Shown in pieces: positions 14,277-22,985 of a stretch of DNA of 34,088 nt. The position numbers and the translations under genes were made by a program. This DNA comes from Candidatus Mediterraneibacter avicola (lineage in GTDB: Bacteria; Bacillota; Clostridia; Lachnospirales; Lachnospiraceae): the NCBI GenBank assembly GCA_019115385.1, contig DXDR01000042.1:1-34088 (forward strand), given 5' to 3'. The notes beneath the pieces were generated by a model. The model was given only the letters and a program-made list of their open reading frames with translations. It had not been told where the DNA came from and did no database searches. Every line of letters starts with the position of its first letter. The first letter of the stretch is position 1.

Positions 14277-16136
14277 ATGGACTTTGAGACAATGATCAGA
14301 TCCCGGTGCCTGATCACGGATGGGGCGCTGGGAACCTACTATGGCGAGAAATATGGAGAAAGATCCCGGGCGCCTGAACTGGATAATCTGACAGAACCGC
14401 AGAGGATTGAGATGATCCACCGGGAATATATCAGAGCAGGAGCGGATATTCTCAGGACAAACAGTTTTTCGTCGAATACGCAGACTCTCTGCCCGGATCC
14501 AGACGGACGGATGACGAGAGAGGAAAGACTGGATGCTGTCTATGAGAATGTTTCTGCAGCCTGCCGGATCGCACGGTCTGCAATAGATAAGGAAAAGGCG
14601 GATTCAGAAGGAAACGGGAATACTCTGAGAGAGGTCTATATTGCCGGAGACATCGGACCGGTGCCGGAGCACGGCGAAGACGAGGGGCAAAGTGAAAATA
14701 TAACCGAGGAATATAAAATGATGGCAAAGGCACATCTTGACGCGGGGATAAAGCTGATCTGGTTTGAGACATTTTCTGATTTTGAACGGATCATTGCTGT
14801 GGCTGAGTGGATCAAATCCGTCAGTGACGCTTTTATTATGGCAAGTTTCTCGGTCAATATGTTTGGATATACAAAATCCGGGATCAGCGCAAGGGAATTG
14901 ATCAATACCGCGAAAGAAAGCGAATCGATCGACGGGATCGGATTTAACTGCGGGATCGGCCCGTCCCATTTGAACAGGCTGCTGAAGCGGCAGGATCTGG
15001 GCGATCTGATCGCATTTGCAGCACCGAACGCCGGATATGCGGATCGGATCGAAAACAGAAGTATTTACCGGGATAATGCGGGATATTTCTGTGAAGCGAT
15101 GAACGAGACGGCGGCTTTGGGCGTGAACATAATCGGCGGCTGCTGCGGGACAAATCCATCCTACATAAAGAAACTGGCTGAGGCAGTCGGCCATCGTCCT
15201 GTTGCAAAAAGGCTGGAAGACCGCCCGGAGCAGAGAGCCGGGACAAAGATCCGTTATGACAATAATCCTTTTATAAAGAAAATCTATTCAGGAGGAAAGG
15301 CGGTCATTGCCGAGCTCGACCCGCCGTTTGACGGAAATGATAAAAAGATGACGGATGCAGCTGAAGTCCTGAAAGATGCAGGCGTTGAGATGATTACTTT
15401 TTCAGATTCCCCTATGGGGAAGATGCGCGCTTCGGCGGCGCTGTCAGCAGTGAAGATCGGAAACCAGCTTCAGATTGAAACAATGCCCCATATTGCGTGC
15501 AGGGACAGAAATGTGATCGGGCTCGGCTCGGAAATACTGGGAGCATACATGAATGGCATCCGCAATTTTTTATTTGTGACGGGAGATCCGGTTCCGTCTG
15601 ACAGCAGGAATATCATTACGTCTGTATACGACTATCACTCAGTGACTCTGATGAATTATGTAAAACAGCTGAACCGGGAACATTTTTCTGAAGATCCGAT
15701 CGCCTATGGCGGCGCGCTTAACTACGGAAGAAAGAATATTGATGCAGAGATCCGAAGGATGCAGAAAAAATGTGAGGCGGGAGCGTCATTTTTCCTGACC
15801 CAGCCGATTTATTCCGATGAAGATATAGATAGAATCCGTTACATAAAAAGCAGGATCGATACCAAGATCATATGTGGGATCATGCCGCTGGTCAGTTACC
15901 GGAATGCAATGTTTATGAAAAATGAAATTACGGGAATTCACGTGCCGGACGAGATCATCGCGCAGTATGACAAGAACATGAGCAGGGAGGAAGCCCAGGC
16001 TGCAGGAGTGAGGATAGCGGCGGAGACGACAGAAAAATTGTATGAGACAGCAGATGGATATTATTTTATGGTGCCGTTCAACCGGGCGTCAATGATCGCG
16101 GAGATTTTACAGAAAATAAAGCCGCAGACAACATAA
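14277..16136 (+). CDS. Homocysteine S-methyltransferase / 5,10-methylenetetrahydrofolate reductase fusion
   Basis: The 619-residue bifunctional enzyme joins two steps of methionine and one-carbon metabolism. Residues 1 to about 310 are a BHMT/MetH-type homocysteine-binding domain: TDGALGTYYGEKYG at the start, GADILRTNSFSSNT, FNCGIGP and the zinc-binding GGCCGTNPSYI. From about residue 330 the MetF-type flavin barrel begins (NPFIKKIYSGGKAVIAELDPPFDGN), with FLFVTGDPVPSD and GASFFLTQPIYS as family motifs. The fusion is common in Clostridia, where the half-enzyme supplies methyltetrahydrofolate. I chose ATG 14277, after GGGAGGAGATAC; a GTG at 14256 would add seven residues over the ribosome site. 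A cobalamin-binding domain is not present. Confidence 0.92.
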   Translation: MDFETMIRSRCLITDGALGTYYGEKYGERSRAPELDNLTEPQRIEMIHREYIRAGADILRTNSFSSNTQTLCPDPDGRMTREERLDAVYENVSAACRIARSAIDKEKADSEGNGNTLREVYIAGDIGPVPEHGEDEGQSENITEEYKMMAKAHLDAGIKLIWFETFSDFERIIAVAEWIKSVSDAFIMASFSVNMFGYTKSGISARELINTAKESESIDGIGFNCGIGPSHLNRLLKRQDLGDLIAFAAPNAGYADRIENRSIYRDNAGYFCEAMNETAALGVNIIGGCCGTNPSYIKKLAEAVGHRPVAKRLEDRPEQRAGTKIRYDNNPFIKKIYSGGKAVIAELDPPFDGNDKKMTDAAEVLKDAGVEMITFSDSPMGKMRASAALSAVKIGNQLQIETMPHIACRDRNVIGLGSEILGAYMNGIRNFLFVTGDPVPSDSRNIITSVYDYHSVTLMNYVKQLNREHFSEDPIAYGGALNYGRKNIDAEIRRMQKKCEAGASFFLTQPIYSDEDIDRIRYIKSRIDTKIICGIMPLVSYRNAMFMKNEITGIHVPDEIIAQYDKNMSREEAQAAGVRIAAETTEKLYETADGYYFMVPFNRASMIAEILQKIKPQTT

Positions 16137-16258
16137 GGAAGCATAGTTCAAGGAGGAGTGAACTTGCATTTCAGAGAGTTTCAGCAAGGAGTTTCTTCTG
16201 CACTGATACAAATTATCCGGGAAACGTCATGCCGGAGTTAAATATTTGGCGGTAAGTA

Positions 16259-16287
16259 TTGAAAAAAAATATTGAAAAGATTATAAT
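16259..16287 (+). promoter_or_regulatory. Sigma-A promoter of the trans-sulfuration gene
   Basis: TTGAAA (16259-16264) and TATAAT (16282-16287) are separated by 17 bp in an A-rich spacer. Transcription would start near 16294. This rules out the TTG at 16259 as a translation start. Upstream, AGTTCA (16145-16150) and TGAACT (16159-16164) form a hairpin whose loop is AGGAGGAG. No S-box or T-box consensus is seen. Confidence 0.75.
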
Positions 16288-16339
16288 AACCGTGTTTAGG
16301 GAACTACGGAAATATTGTACTTCTTCAGAGGAGGAACTT

Positions 16340-17518
16340 ATGATAAACGATTCATATTATGATGATTATGACTTAAAAGAAAATCTGCATTTCGATTCCA
16401 AAACAGTACACGGCGGGCTAGGCTGCGATCCGATCACAGGAGCTGTCAGCTTCCCTATTTTCCAGACGGCCACGTTCCGCCACCGGGATTTTCAGATATC
16501 CACAGGATATGACTACACGAGGCTTCAGAACCCTACAAGGCAGGAACTGGAGCGCACCATGGCTATCCTGGAGGAAGGCCTGGAAGGGTTCGCATTTTCA
16601 AGCGGACAGGCAGCAAATATGTCTGTATTTGGAATACTTAAACCAGGAGATCACGTGATGATGTCTGATGACATTTACGGCGGTACTTACCGTATGTGTG
16701 AGGATGTATTCAGCGCGGCGGGATGTGAGTTTACGTATCTTGATATGGCGGATATGGATCAGGTGGAAGCCGCTCTTCGTCCGAATACGAAGATGCTCTA
16801 TATTGAGACGCCTACCAATCCGATGATGAAAGTGGCCGATATCGCCCTTCTTGCACAGTTTGCAAAAAAACACGGACTGCTTTTTGTGGTGGATAATACT
16901 TTTATGACGCCTTATTTCCAGAGACCGCTCACTCTCGGAGCGGACATTGTGGTACACAGTGGGACTAAATATCTCTGCGGCCATAACGACGTGATCGCCG
17001 GCATTGTTGTTGTCAACAGTCCCGAGCTGGCGGAACATTTTCGTCTGCAGTTAAAAACGCGGGGAAATGGTCTTGCGCCGTTTGATTCCTGGCTGATACT
17101 GCGCGGACTTAAGACGCTGTCTCTGCGCATGAGAAAGCACGATGAAAACGCACAGAAGGTCGCTCACTGGCTGCGCGGCCACGAAAAGGTGAAAAAGGTA
17201 TACTATGTGGGATTTGAGGATCATCCCGGGTACGAAGTTAACAGAAAGCAGAGCGCCGGGTTCGGCGGCATGATCTCCTTTACGCTGGACAGACCGGAAA
17301 CGGTTCGGAAGCTGCTCTCTGGAGTAAATATGATCTTATTCGCCGAGAGTCTTGGGGGAACGGAGACTCTGATCACTTATCCTCTGACACAGACGCATGA
17401 ATCCATCCCGGCTGATATCAGAGAGAAACTAGGCATCAACGAGTGTTTTGTGCGCATTTCTGTGGGTATTGAGCACGTGGACGATATCATTGCAGATCTG
17501 GAACAGGCTCTGGCCTGA
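16340..17518 (+). CDS. Cystathionine gamma-synthase / beta-lyase family PLP enzyme
   Basis: The 392-residue protein belongs to the Cys/Met-metabolism PLP family. The family motifs are VHGGLGCDPITGAVSFPIFQTATF, YDYTRLQNPTRQELE, the SSGQAAN phosphate loop, YIETPTNPMMKVADI and the PLP lysine K210 in HSGTKYLCGH. VVDNTFMTPYFQRPL carries the cofactor aspartate. Family members make cystathionine from an activated homoserine and cysteine, split cystathionine, or release methanethiol; the specificity is not readable here. Methionine synthesis fits the neighbouring homocysteine methyltransferase. The start at 16340 has GAGGAGGAAC, and the promoter lies 50 nt upstream. The N-terminus is slightly longer and acidic (MINDSYYDDYD). 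dapF starts 9 nt after the stop. Confidence 0.9.
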   Translation: MINDSYYDDYDLKENLHFDSKTVHGGLGCDPITGAVSFPIFQTATFRHRDFQISTGYDYTRLQNPTRQELERTMAILEEGLEGFAFSSGQAANMSVFGILKPGDHVMMSDDIYGGTYRMCEDVFSAAGCEFTYLDMADMDQVEAALRPNTKMLYIETPTNPMMKVADIALLAQFAKKHGLLFVVDNTFMTPYFQRPLTLGADIVVHSGTKYLCGHNDVIAGIVVVNSPELAEHFRLQLKTRGNGLAPFDSWLILRGLKTLSLRMRKHDENAQKVAHWLRGHEKVKKVYYVGFEDHPGYEVNRKQSAGFGGMISFTLDRPETVRKLLSGVNMILFAESLGGTETLITYPLTQTHESIPADIREKLGINECFVRISVGIEHVDDIIADLEQALA

Positions 17519-17527
17519 GGAGGAAAG

Positions 17528-18370
17528 ATGAAAGTACCATTTACAAAAATGCAGGCTTATGGGAATGACTATATCTATATAAATACCATTGCCCATCCGG
17601 TGGAAGATCCGGGCCTGCTTTCAAAGAAAATATCAGACCGGCATTTTGGCGTGGGTTCTGACGGACTGGTTCTTATCTGTGCGTCAGAAATCTGTGATTT
17701 CCGTATGCGTATATTCAACCCTGACGGCACAGAGGCTGAGATGTGTGGAAATGCCCTGCGGAGTACGGCAAAATATGTCTATACTTACGGGCTGACAGAG
17801 AAAAAAGAATTCACGATCGAGACACTTGGAGGCATTAAGCGTCTGGAGCTTACTGTGACTGACAAAGAGGTGACGGATATCCGGGCTCATATCGGGAACC
17901 CGGTTTTTGAGCCTGCCAGTATACCGGTGCTTACAGACGGTGACAGGTTCCTGGAGCAGCCTGTACAGGCGGGAGACCGGACTTTTACTGCATCGTCCCT
18001 TTCCTGGGGCAATCCCCATACGGTTATTTTTGTAGAGGATGTGGACGCTGTCGATCTGGAAACATACGGCCCTCTGCTTGAACATGCATCGTGCTTCCCA
18101 AGACGGACCAATGTAACGTTTGCCCAGGTCGTGGATCCGGAGCATATCCGCATCCGGGAATGGGAGAGAGGAACCGGGGAAACATTGGGATGCGGAACCG
18201 GATGCTGTACGGCTGTGGTGATCGGAGCGCTGCTTGGCAGATGTGCGTCTGCTGTGGAAGTGACGCAGCCGGGAGGCGTGCTGAAAGTAGAGCAGCACGA
18301 AGACGGTTCTGTGTCCATGCAGGGTCCGTCCTATATTGTTTTCCAGGGAGAATACGAGTATGAAGCTTAA
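17528..18370 (+). CDS. dapF: Diaminopimelate epimerase
   Basis: The 280-residue enzyme converts LL- to meso-diaminopimelate for lysine and peptidoglycan. The catalytic pair is present: Cys73 in EMCGNALRS and Cys222 in LGCGTGCC. Other family motifs are KMQAYGNDYIYI, GVGSDGL, WGNPHTVIFV and RRTNVTF. Most DapF proteins read CGNGxRC around the first catalytic cysteine; here it is CGNALRS, a substrate-loop variant I believe is common in this clostridial branch. It lies 9 nt after the PLP enzyme, with AGGAGGAAAG at the start, and overlaps murE by 11 nt, so meso-DAP supply and use are co-expressed. Confidence 0.93.
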   Translation: MKVPFTKMQAYGNDYIYINTIAHPVEDPGLLSKKISDRHFGVGSDGLVLICASEICDFRMRIFNPDGTEAEMCGNALRSTAKYVYTYGLTEKKEFTIETLGGIKRLELTVTDKEVTDIRAHIGNPVFEPASIPVLTDGDRFLEQPVQAGDRTFTASSLSWGNPHTVIFVEDVDAVDLETYGPLLEHASCFPRRTNVTFAQVVDPEHIRIREWERGTGETLGCGTGCCTAVVIGALLGRCASAVEVTQPGGVLKVEQHEDGSVSMQGPSYIVFQGEYEYEA

Positions 18371-19829
18371 GCAATTACTGGCCGATGTAGAGTATACGCA
18401 GATACACTGGCCGGAGACAGAAGATTTTGATATAGAGATCACAGCGGTTACCAGCGACTCCAGAGAGGCGGCGCCGGGCGCGCTGTTCGTGTGTATCAAA
18501 GGATTTCTGGCCGACGGGCATGATTATATTGAGAAGGCGGCGCAGGCAGGGGCGTTTGTTTTTATCGTGGAGCATATGCCTGAGAAGCCTGTGGATGCAG
18601 TCCTGATACAGGTGGAGGATTCCAGGGAAGCCATGGCGCATATTTGCGCGGCCTGGTTCGGACATCCGGCTGACCGTATGGTCATGATCGGCCTGACCGG
18701 GACAAAGGGAAAAACGACTACGGCCCATATGGTAAAAAAAATCCTTGAGGAATCCGGAAAAAAGACAGGAATGATCGGGACCATCGGCGCATATATCGGG
18801 ACGGAAAAGATTCCTACCAAAAATACCACTCCGGGACCCTATGAACTGCAGAAGATCCTTTCCCATATGGAGAAAGAGGGATGTACTCATGTGGTGATGG
18901 AAGTCTCATCCCAGGGGCTGAAGCAGCACCGCACCACCGGCATTACTTTCCGGTACGGTGTTTACCTGAATATTTCCCCCGATCATATCGGTGCAGGGGA
19001 ACATGCGGATTTCGAGGAATATCTGGCATGTAAGAAGCTGCTGTTCAGACAGACGCAGTGTGCAGTTGTGAATTTGGAGGACAGCCATGCGGAAGAGTTT
19101 TTAGCGCTTTCTGACAATAAAATTACGTTTTCTCTTGACAGGGAAAGCGACTATCGGGCAGCAGACATTCAAAATATCTGGGAACCGGGATTTCTGGGAG
19201 TGTCTTTCCAGCTTCTCGGAAGAGACAACGGCAGGATGCTTCTGAACATGCCGGGTGAATTTAATGTGGAAAATGCAATGGCGGCTATCTGCATTGCCCG
19301 TGAGGAAGGGATTGACATGGATACGATCCGTTCCGCTCTGAAGAAAGTCTTTGTGAAGGGGCGTACCCAGCTTATACAGGATGCGGCTCACTTTACGACC
19401 TTTATTATTGATTATGCGCACAATGCCCTCAGTATGGAGAGCCTGCTGCATATGCTGAAAAATTATCATCCGAAACGGCTTATCTGCCTGTTTGGCGGCG
19501 GCGGAAATAAGCCGCGCCAGAGACGCTTTGATATGGGAGAAGCTGCCGGAAAATATGCGGATCTGACGATCCTGACTATGGATAATCCCAGATATGAGGA
19601 TATGGATGAAATAAACAAGGATATTATCCGGGGGCTTGACGTACACGGAGGAGCCTACCAGGTCATTCCTGACAGGAAGGAAGCGATCCACTATCTGATC
19701 GACCATTGCGGAAAAGACGATATTGTGGCGCTGATCGGAAAAGGTCACGAGGAATATCAGGAAGTCCGGGGAGTAAAATATCCGTTTTCCGAGGAAAAGA
19801 TAGTCCGGGAATATCTGCAGACAAAATAA
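18360..19829 (+). CDS. murE: UDP-MurNAc-L-Ala-D-Glu:meso-diaminopimelate ligase
   Basis: The 489-residue Mur ligase adds the third amino acid to the UDP-muramyl dipeptide using ATP in the cytosol. The P-loop is GLTGTKGKTTTAHM near residues 110-123. TKNTTPGPYELQKIL, EVSSQGLKQHR and DYAHNALSMESLL follow the usual domain order. DNPR at residues 408-411 is the signature for meso-diaminopimelate rather than lysine, which agrees with the overlapping dapF. I took ATG 18360 (upstream GGGAGAATACG); the longer frame from 18336 would extend into dapF without a ribosome site. The region closes with a terminator at 19854-19903. Confidence 0.92.
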   Translation: MKLKQLLADVEYTQIHWPETEDFDIEITAVTSDSREAAPGALFVCIKGFLADGHDYIEKAAQAGAFVFIVEHMPEKPVDAVLIQVEDSREAMAHICAAWFGHPADRMVMIGLTGTKGKTTTAHMVKKILEESGKKTGMIGTIGAYIGTEKIPTKNTTPGPYELQKILSHMEKEGCTHVVMEVSSQGLKQHRTTGITFRYGVYLNISPDHIGAGEHADFEEYLACKKLLFRQTQCAVVNLEDSHAEEFLALSDNKITFSLDRESDYRAADIQNIWEPGFLGVSFQLLGRDNGRMLLNMPGEFNVENAMAAICIAREEGIDMDTIRSALKKVFVKGRTQLIQDAAHFTTFIIDYAHNALSMESLLHMLKNYHPKRLICLFGGGGNKPRQRRFDMGEAAGKYADLTILTMDNPRYEDMDEINKDIIRGLDVHGGAYQVIPDRKEAIHYLIDHCGKDDIVALIGKGHEEYQEVRGVKYPFSEEKIVREYLQTK

Positions 19830-19853
19830 CAAATATCCGATATAATAAATACA

Positions 19854-19903
19854 ACGTGTAGCATTTAACTGCGTAAAACCAGTTCAAGTGCTGCACGTTT
19901 TTC
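19854..19903 (+). terminator. Intrinsic terminator after murE
   Basis: ACGTGTAGCA (19854-19863) pairs with TGCTGCACGT (19889-19898) with one mismatch. An inner ACTG/CAGT pair extends it, and TTTTTCT follows. Confidence 0.8.
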
Positions 19904-19944
19904 TGATATAAGAATATTTGGCAGAAGAGAAGCCCCTTAACTAC

Positions 19945-19974
19945 TTTCCGAGAACTCCGGCTCTATGGTACAAT
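19945..19974 (+). promoter_or_regulatory. Possible promoter of the PAS-hydrogenase/phosphatase operon
   Basis: TACAAT (19969-19974) is a good -10. The only -35 at suitable distance is TTTCCG (19945-19950, spacer 18), a poor match. Transcription would start near 19981, giving a leader of about 100 nt. Confidence 0.4.
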
Positions 19975-19993
19975 AATTGCACAAAGCTCGATT

Positions 19994-20048
19994 CGGACCG
20001 CTGGAGCGATCCGTCCTGCTGCGCAGGAATTATACCGGGAGCTGCGGT
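19994..20048 (+). promoter_or_regulatory. Three consecutive hairpins in the hydS leader
   Basis: An imperfect stem CGGACCGCT/AGCGATCCG (19994-20013) comes first. It is followed by TCCTGC/GCAGGA with a TGC loop (20014-20028) and by ACCG/CGGT (20034-20048). The ribosome site at 20067-20073 lies free downstream. No known riboswitch consensus was recognised. Confidence 0.4.
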
Positions 20049-20082
20049 TTGATAATCGGAAAGAAAAGGAGGATATGCCAAG

Positions 20083-21807
20083 ATGAAAGTCATAGACTTT
20101 AAAGACGCAAAATGCCGTCACTGTTATAAGTGTGTCCGCCACTGCGCCGTAAAGGCCATTACTGTCAGAGACGAACAGGCCCGTATCATGGTTGATCACT
20201 GCATCAACTGCGGCAGGTGCCTGGAAGTCTGTCCCCAGAACGCCAAGACATTTGCCAGCGACCTGGACCGGGTAAAGGGATTTCTGAGACAGGGCGTTAA
20301 GACGGTAGTTTCTATCGCGCCGTCCTATGCAGGCGTGCTGGATTTTGAAACGCCGGGCCAGGTTGTGGACGCCCTGGAACGGCTGGGATTTGCAGAAGTG
20401 AGGGAAACGGCTGAGGGAGCGGCCCTTGTGACCAATGAGTACAAGAAACTGGTGCGGCAGGGGGGGATGACCAATATTATTACTACATGCTGTCCCAGTG
20501 TAAACGACCTGATCGAAAAATATTATCCTGACTGTGCAAAACTCATGGCTCCTGTTGTTTCTCCTATGATCGCTCACGGGCGCTACATCAAAAAGATTTA
20601 CGGCCCGGAGGTAAAAGTCGTATTTTTAGGTCCCTGCATTGCCAAGAAGCAGGAGGCTGCCGGAGATGAGAGAGTAGCCGGAGCGATCGACGGTATTCTT
20701 ACCTTTGAAGAACTGGCAGACTGGCTGAAAGAAGCGGGTATTGACATTCACGCCTGTAAAGATAAGCCTGTAGGCAATCCGGATCCGGAGATCAACCGGC
20801 TGTATCCGGTCAGCGGAGGCGTCATCCAGTCAGTGATAACAGAGGAAGAGGCAGACAGCTATCACAAGGTGTTTGTGGACGGTCTTGAAAACTGTATGGA
20901 AATGCTGGAGTGCCTGAGAAAGGGGGAACTGGATCACTGCTTTATTGAAGCAAATGTATGTGAGGGCGGCTGTGCAAAGGGTCCCGCATCTGCTCACTGG
21001 AATACGTCTTATGTAAAGACAAAGGTGAAAATTGAAAAGGGCGTATCTTACAAGGCTGCCAGAAACCTGCCGGACATGAGCGGAGCAGAGATGGCAAAGA
21101 AATTCGGAGAACGGAGCATTTCAGATCCAATGCCTTCTGAGGAGCAGATCACCCGGATCCTGCGCTCCACCGGGAAATATTCTCCCGCCGATGAACTGAA
21201 CTGCGGCGCCTGCGGATATTCCACCTGCCGGGAAAAAGCTGTGGCTGTCTTCCAGGGAAAAGCAGAGTTGTCCATGTGCATGCCCTATGCTCTGACAAAA
21301 GCAGAGTCCATGTCCAACGTGGTGCTGGATGCAACACCGAATATGATCTTTGTCATTGGAAATGATATGAAGATCCTGGACTGTAACCGGAAAGGACAGG
21401 ATCTGCTGGGGGTAGGCCGTGAAGAGGCAGTGCAGCGGTACATATTTGAATTTATCGAGACAGGAGATATTGAGGGAGCGCTCCTGACCAGGGAGTCTGT
21501 CCTGAACAAAAAAGTAAAGCTCGAAAACGGCCGGATAACTGCGGAAGAGAGCATTGTATATATCGAAAATCTGGATGCAGTCCTTGTTATGTTCCGGGAT
21601 GTGACAAGGGAGGAAAAGATGAAAGAACAGCACTATAATCTTAAAGTTGAGACCGTAGAGATGGCTCAGAAGGTCATAGAGAAACAGATGATGGTGGCTC
21701 AGGAGATCGCGGGGCTTCTTGGCGAGACGACGGCGGAGACAAAGGTGACTCTGACAAAACTCCGCGACTCCATCCTGAACGAGGAGGATCAGGCCTATGA
21801 GTGTTAG
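20083..21807 (+). CDS. hydS: PAS-containing [FeFe]-hydrogenase-like protein (HydS-type putative H2 sensor)
   Basis: The 574-residue protein has two [4Fe-4S] motifs (Cys 11, 14, 17, 21 and 40, 43, 46, 50). A hydrogenase large-subunit domain follows, then a four-cysteine Fe-S domain (LNCGACGYSTC...C near 367-394) and a PAS domain (about 405-505, starting VVLDATPNMIFVIGNDMKILDCN). A coiled-coil-like tail ends it. H-cluster positions are C136/C137 (TTCCPS), C185 (GPCIAKK), C293 and C297 (VCEGGC), so both L1 cysteines are kept. L3 lacks the usual GGG run. This domain order is that of group C sensory hydrogenases, which are thought to report H2 or redox state through PAS to a partner. The partner is probably the overlapping phosphatase. 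AAGGAGG precedes ATG 20083 by 9 nt. No output kinase domain is present. Confidence 0.9.
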   Translation: MKVIDFKDAKCRHCYKCVRHCAVKAITVRDEQARIMVDHCINCGRCLEVCPQNAKTFASDLDRVKGFLRQGVKTVVSIAPSYAGVLDFETPGQVVDALERLGFAEVRETAEGAALVTNEYKKLVRQGGMTNIITTCCPSVNDLIEKYYPDCAKLMAPVVSPMIAHGRYIKKIYGPEVKVVFLGPCIAKKQEAAGDERVAGAIDGILTFEELADWLKEAGIDIHACKDKPVGNPDPEINRLYPVSGGVIQSVITEEEADSYHKVFVDGLENCMEMLECLRKGELDHCFIEANVCEGGCAKGPASAHWNTSYVKTKVKIEKGVSYKAARNLPDMSGAEMAKKFGERSISDPMPSEEQITRILRSTGKYSPADELNCGACGYSTCREKAVAVFQGKAELSMCMPYALTKAESMSNVVLDATPNMIFVIGNDMKILDCNRKGQDLLGVGREEAVQRYIFEFIETGDIEGALLTRESVLNKKVKLENGRITAEESIVYIENLDAVLVMFRDVTREEKMKEQHYNLKVETVEMAQKVIEKQMMVAQEIAGLLGETTAETKVTLTKLRDSILNEEDQAYEC

Positions 21808-22972
21808 CATAGACGTGGCCTGGAGAAGCCTGAACAAATATCAGGAGGAACTGTGCGGAGATAAAGTTGAGATCGTGAAAACCGGTGATTCGGATATTGT
21901 GATCCTGGCCGACGGTATGGGCAGCGGAGTAAAGGCAAATATTCTCGCCACACTGACGTCAAAGATCCTGGGTACGATGCTGAACGAGGGGGCTGCTATC
22001 GAATCCTGCGTGGAGACCATCGCCAGGACGCTCCCCATCTGCAAAGTGCGGAAAGTCGCTTATGCTACTTTTTCCATTCTCCAGATCTTTCACAGCGGAC
22101 AGGCCTATCTGGCCGAATTTGACAATCCTTCCTGTGTGTTCATCCGGGATGGAAAAATCGTGGATTATCCCTATGAGGTCCGGGAGATCGAAGGGAAGAA
22201 GATACATGAATGCCGCTTCCGGGTAAAGAAAAACGACTGCTTTGTGCTGGTGAGCGACGGAGTGATCTACGCCGGGGCCGGTTCGATCCTGAATATGCAG
22301 GGGTGGACATGGGAGGCTGTGGCTGAGTATACGCTCAAATGTACGAGGCAGACGATGTCCGCCTCCCGTCTAGCGGTTCTGTTAAGTCAGGCCTGTGACG
22401 AGCTGTATGAAGAAAAGCCGGGAGACGACACGACGGTTGCAGTCGCCCGGGTGATCGAGCGCCGGATCGTCAGCCTCTTTACCGGACCGCCAAAGGATAA
22501 GAAAGACGATGAGCGGCTGATACATGATTTTATGCATTCTGAAGGGAAAAAGGTCATTGCCGGCGGGACCAGCTCCAACATAGCTGCGCGTATTCTGGGG
22601 AAAGAGATCATAACCCAGGCGGACAGCTGCAGCCCCGACGTGCCACCCATGGCTTCGATCGAGGGGATCGATCTGGTGACAGAAGGCGTGCTTACTCTCG
22701 GCGGATGCTTAAAACTGCTGAACAAATATGTGAGCGGGGAGTTTGACGCAGAATTTTTCGACGAGCTGGATGCGGACAACGGGGCGTCCCGTCTGGCACG
22801 TCTCCTGATCGAGGAATGTACGGAACTGAATCTGTTCGTCGGCACAGCGGTGAATGATGCGCACAAAAATTCCGAACTTAGCTTTGAACTGAGCATGAGA
22901 ATGAATATAGTAGATCAGCTTGTCCGCACAGCGGAAAAGATGGGGAAAAATGTCACGGTAAAGTATTACTGA
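21797..22972 (+). CDS. SpoIIE/PP2C-type serine/threonine phosphatase with uncharacterised C-terminal domain
   Basis: In this 391-residue protein, residues 1 to about 225 form a PPM (SpoIIE-like) phosphatase domain. The metal-binding aspartates are in ILADGMGSG (D39), VSDGVI (D154) and GDDTTVAV (D210, D211). Such enzymes remove phosphate from STAS antagonists in partner-switching systems. Residues 227-391 are an additional conserved-looking part that I do not recognise; it contains GGTSSNIAARILG and ends with a strand-rich segment. There are no membrane segments, unlike SpoIIE itself. The start overlaps the end of hydS by 11 nt, with GAGGAGG just upstream, so the two proteins are made together and probably interact. 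The cognate kinase may be the SpoIIAB-like protein at 5999-6421, by class but not by proof. Confidence 0.87.
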   Translation: MSVSIDVAWRSLNKYQEELCGDKVEIVKTGDSDIVILADGMGSGVKANILATLTSKILGTMLNEGAAIESCVETIARTLPICKVRKVAYATFSILQIFHSGQAYLAEFDNPSCVFIRDGKIVDYPYEVREIEGKKIHECRFRVKKNDCFVLVSDGVIYAGAGSILNMQGWTWEAVAEYTLKCTRQTMSASRLAVLLSQACDELYEEKPGDDTTVAVARVIERRIVSLFTGPPKDKKDDERLIHDFMHSEGKKVIAGGTSSNIAARILGKEIITQADSCSPDVPPMASIEGIDLVTEGVLTLGGCLKLLNKYVSGEFDAEFFDELDADNGASRLARLLIEECTELNLFVGTAVNDAHKNSELSFELSMRMNIVDQLVRTAEKMGKNVTVKYY

Positions 22973-22985
22973 TATAAGCCGGAGG

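Noticed and set aside
16164-16241. 25-codon frame from TTG after AGGAGGAG, upstream of the trans-sulfuration gene
   Set aside because: The ribosome-site match is good, but the start is TTG, the site is buried in a hairpin loop and no homologue is recognised. Possible leader peptide, not supported enough to annotate.
16259-16339. TTG start giving a longer trans-sulfuration protein
   Set aside because: It lies in the -35 box of a clear promoter, and the ATG at 16340 has a proper ribosome site.
16137-16339. SAM (S-box) riboswitch or T-box before the methionine-related gene
   Set aside because: None of the conserved S-box or T-box sequence blocks could be found.
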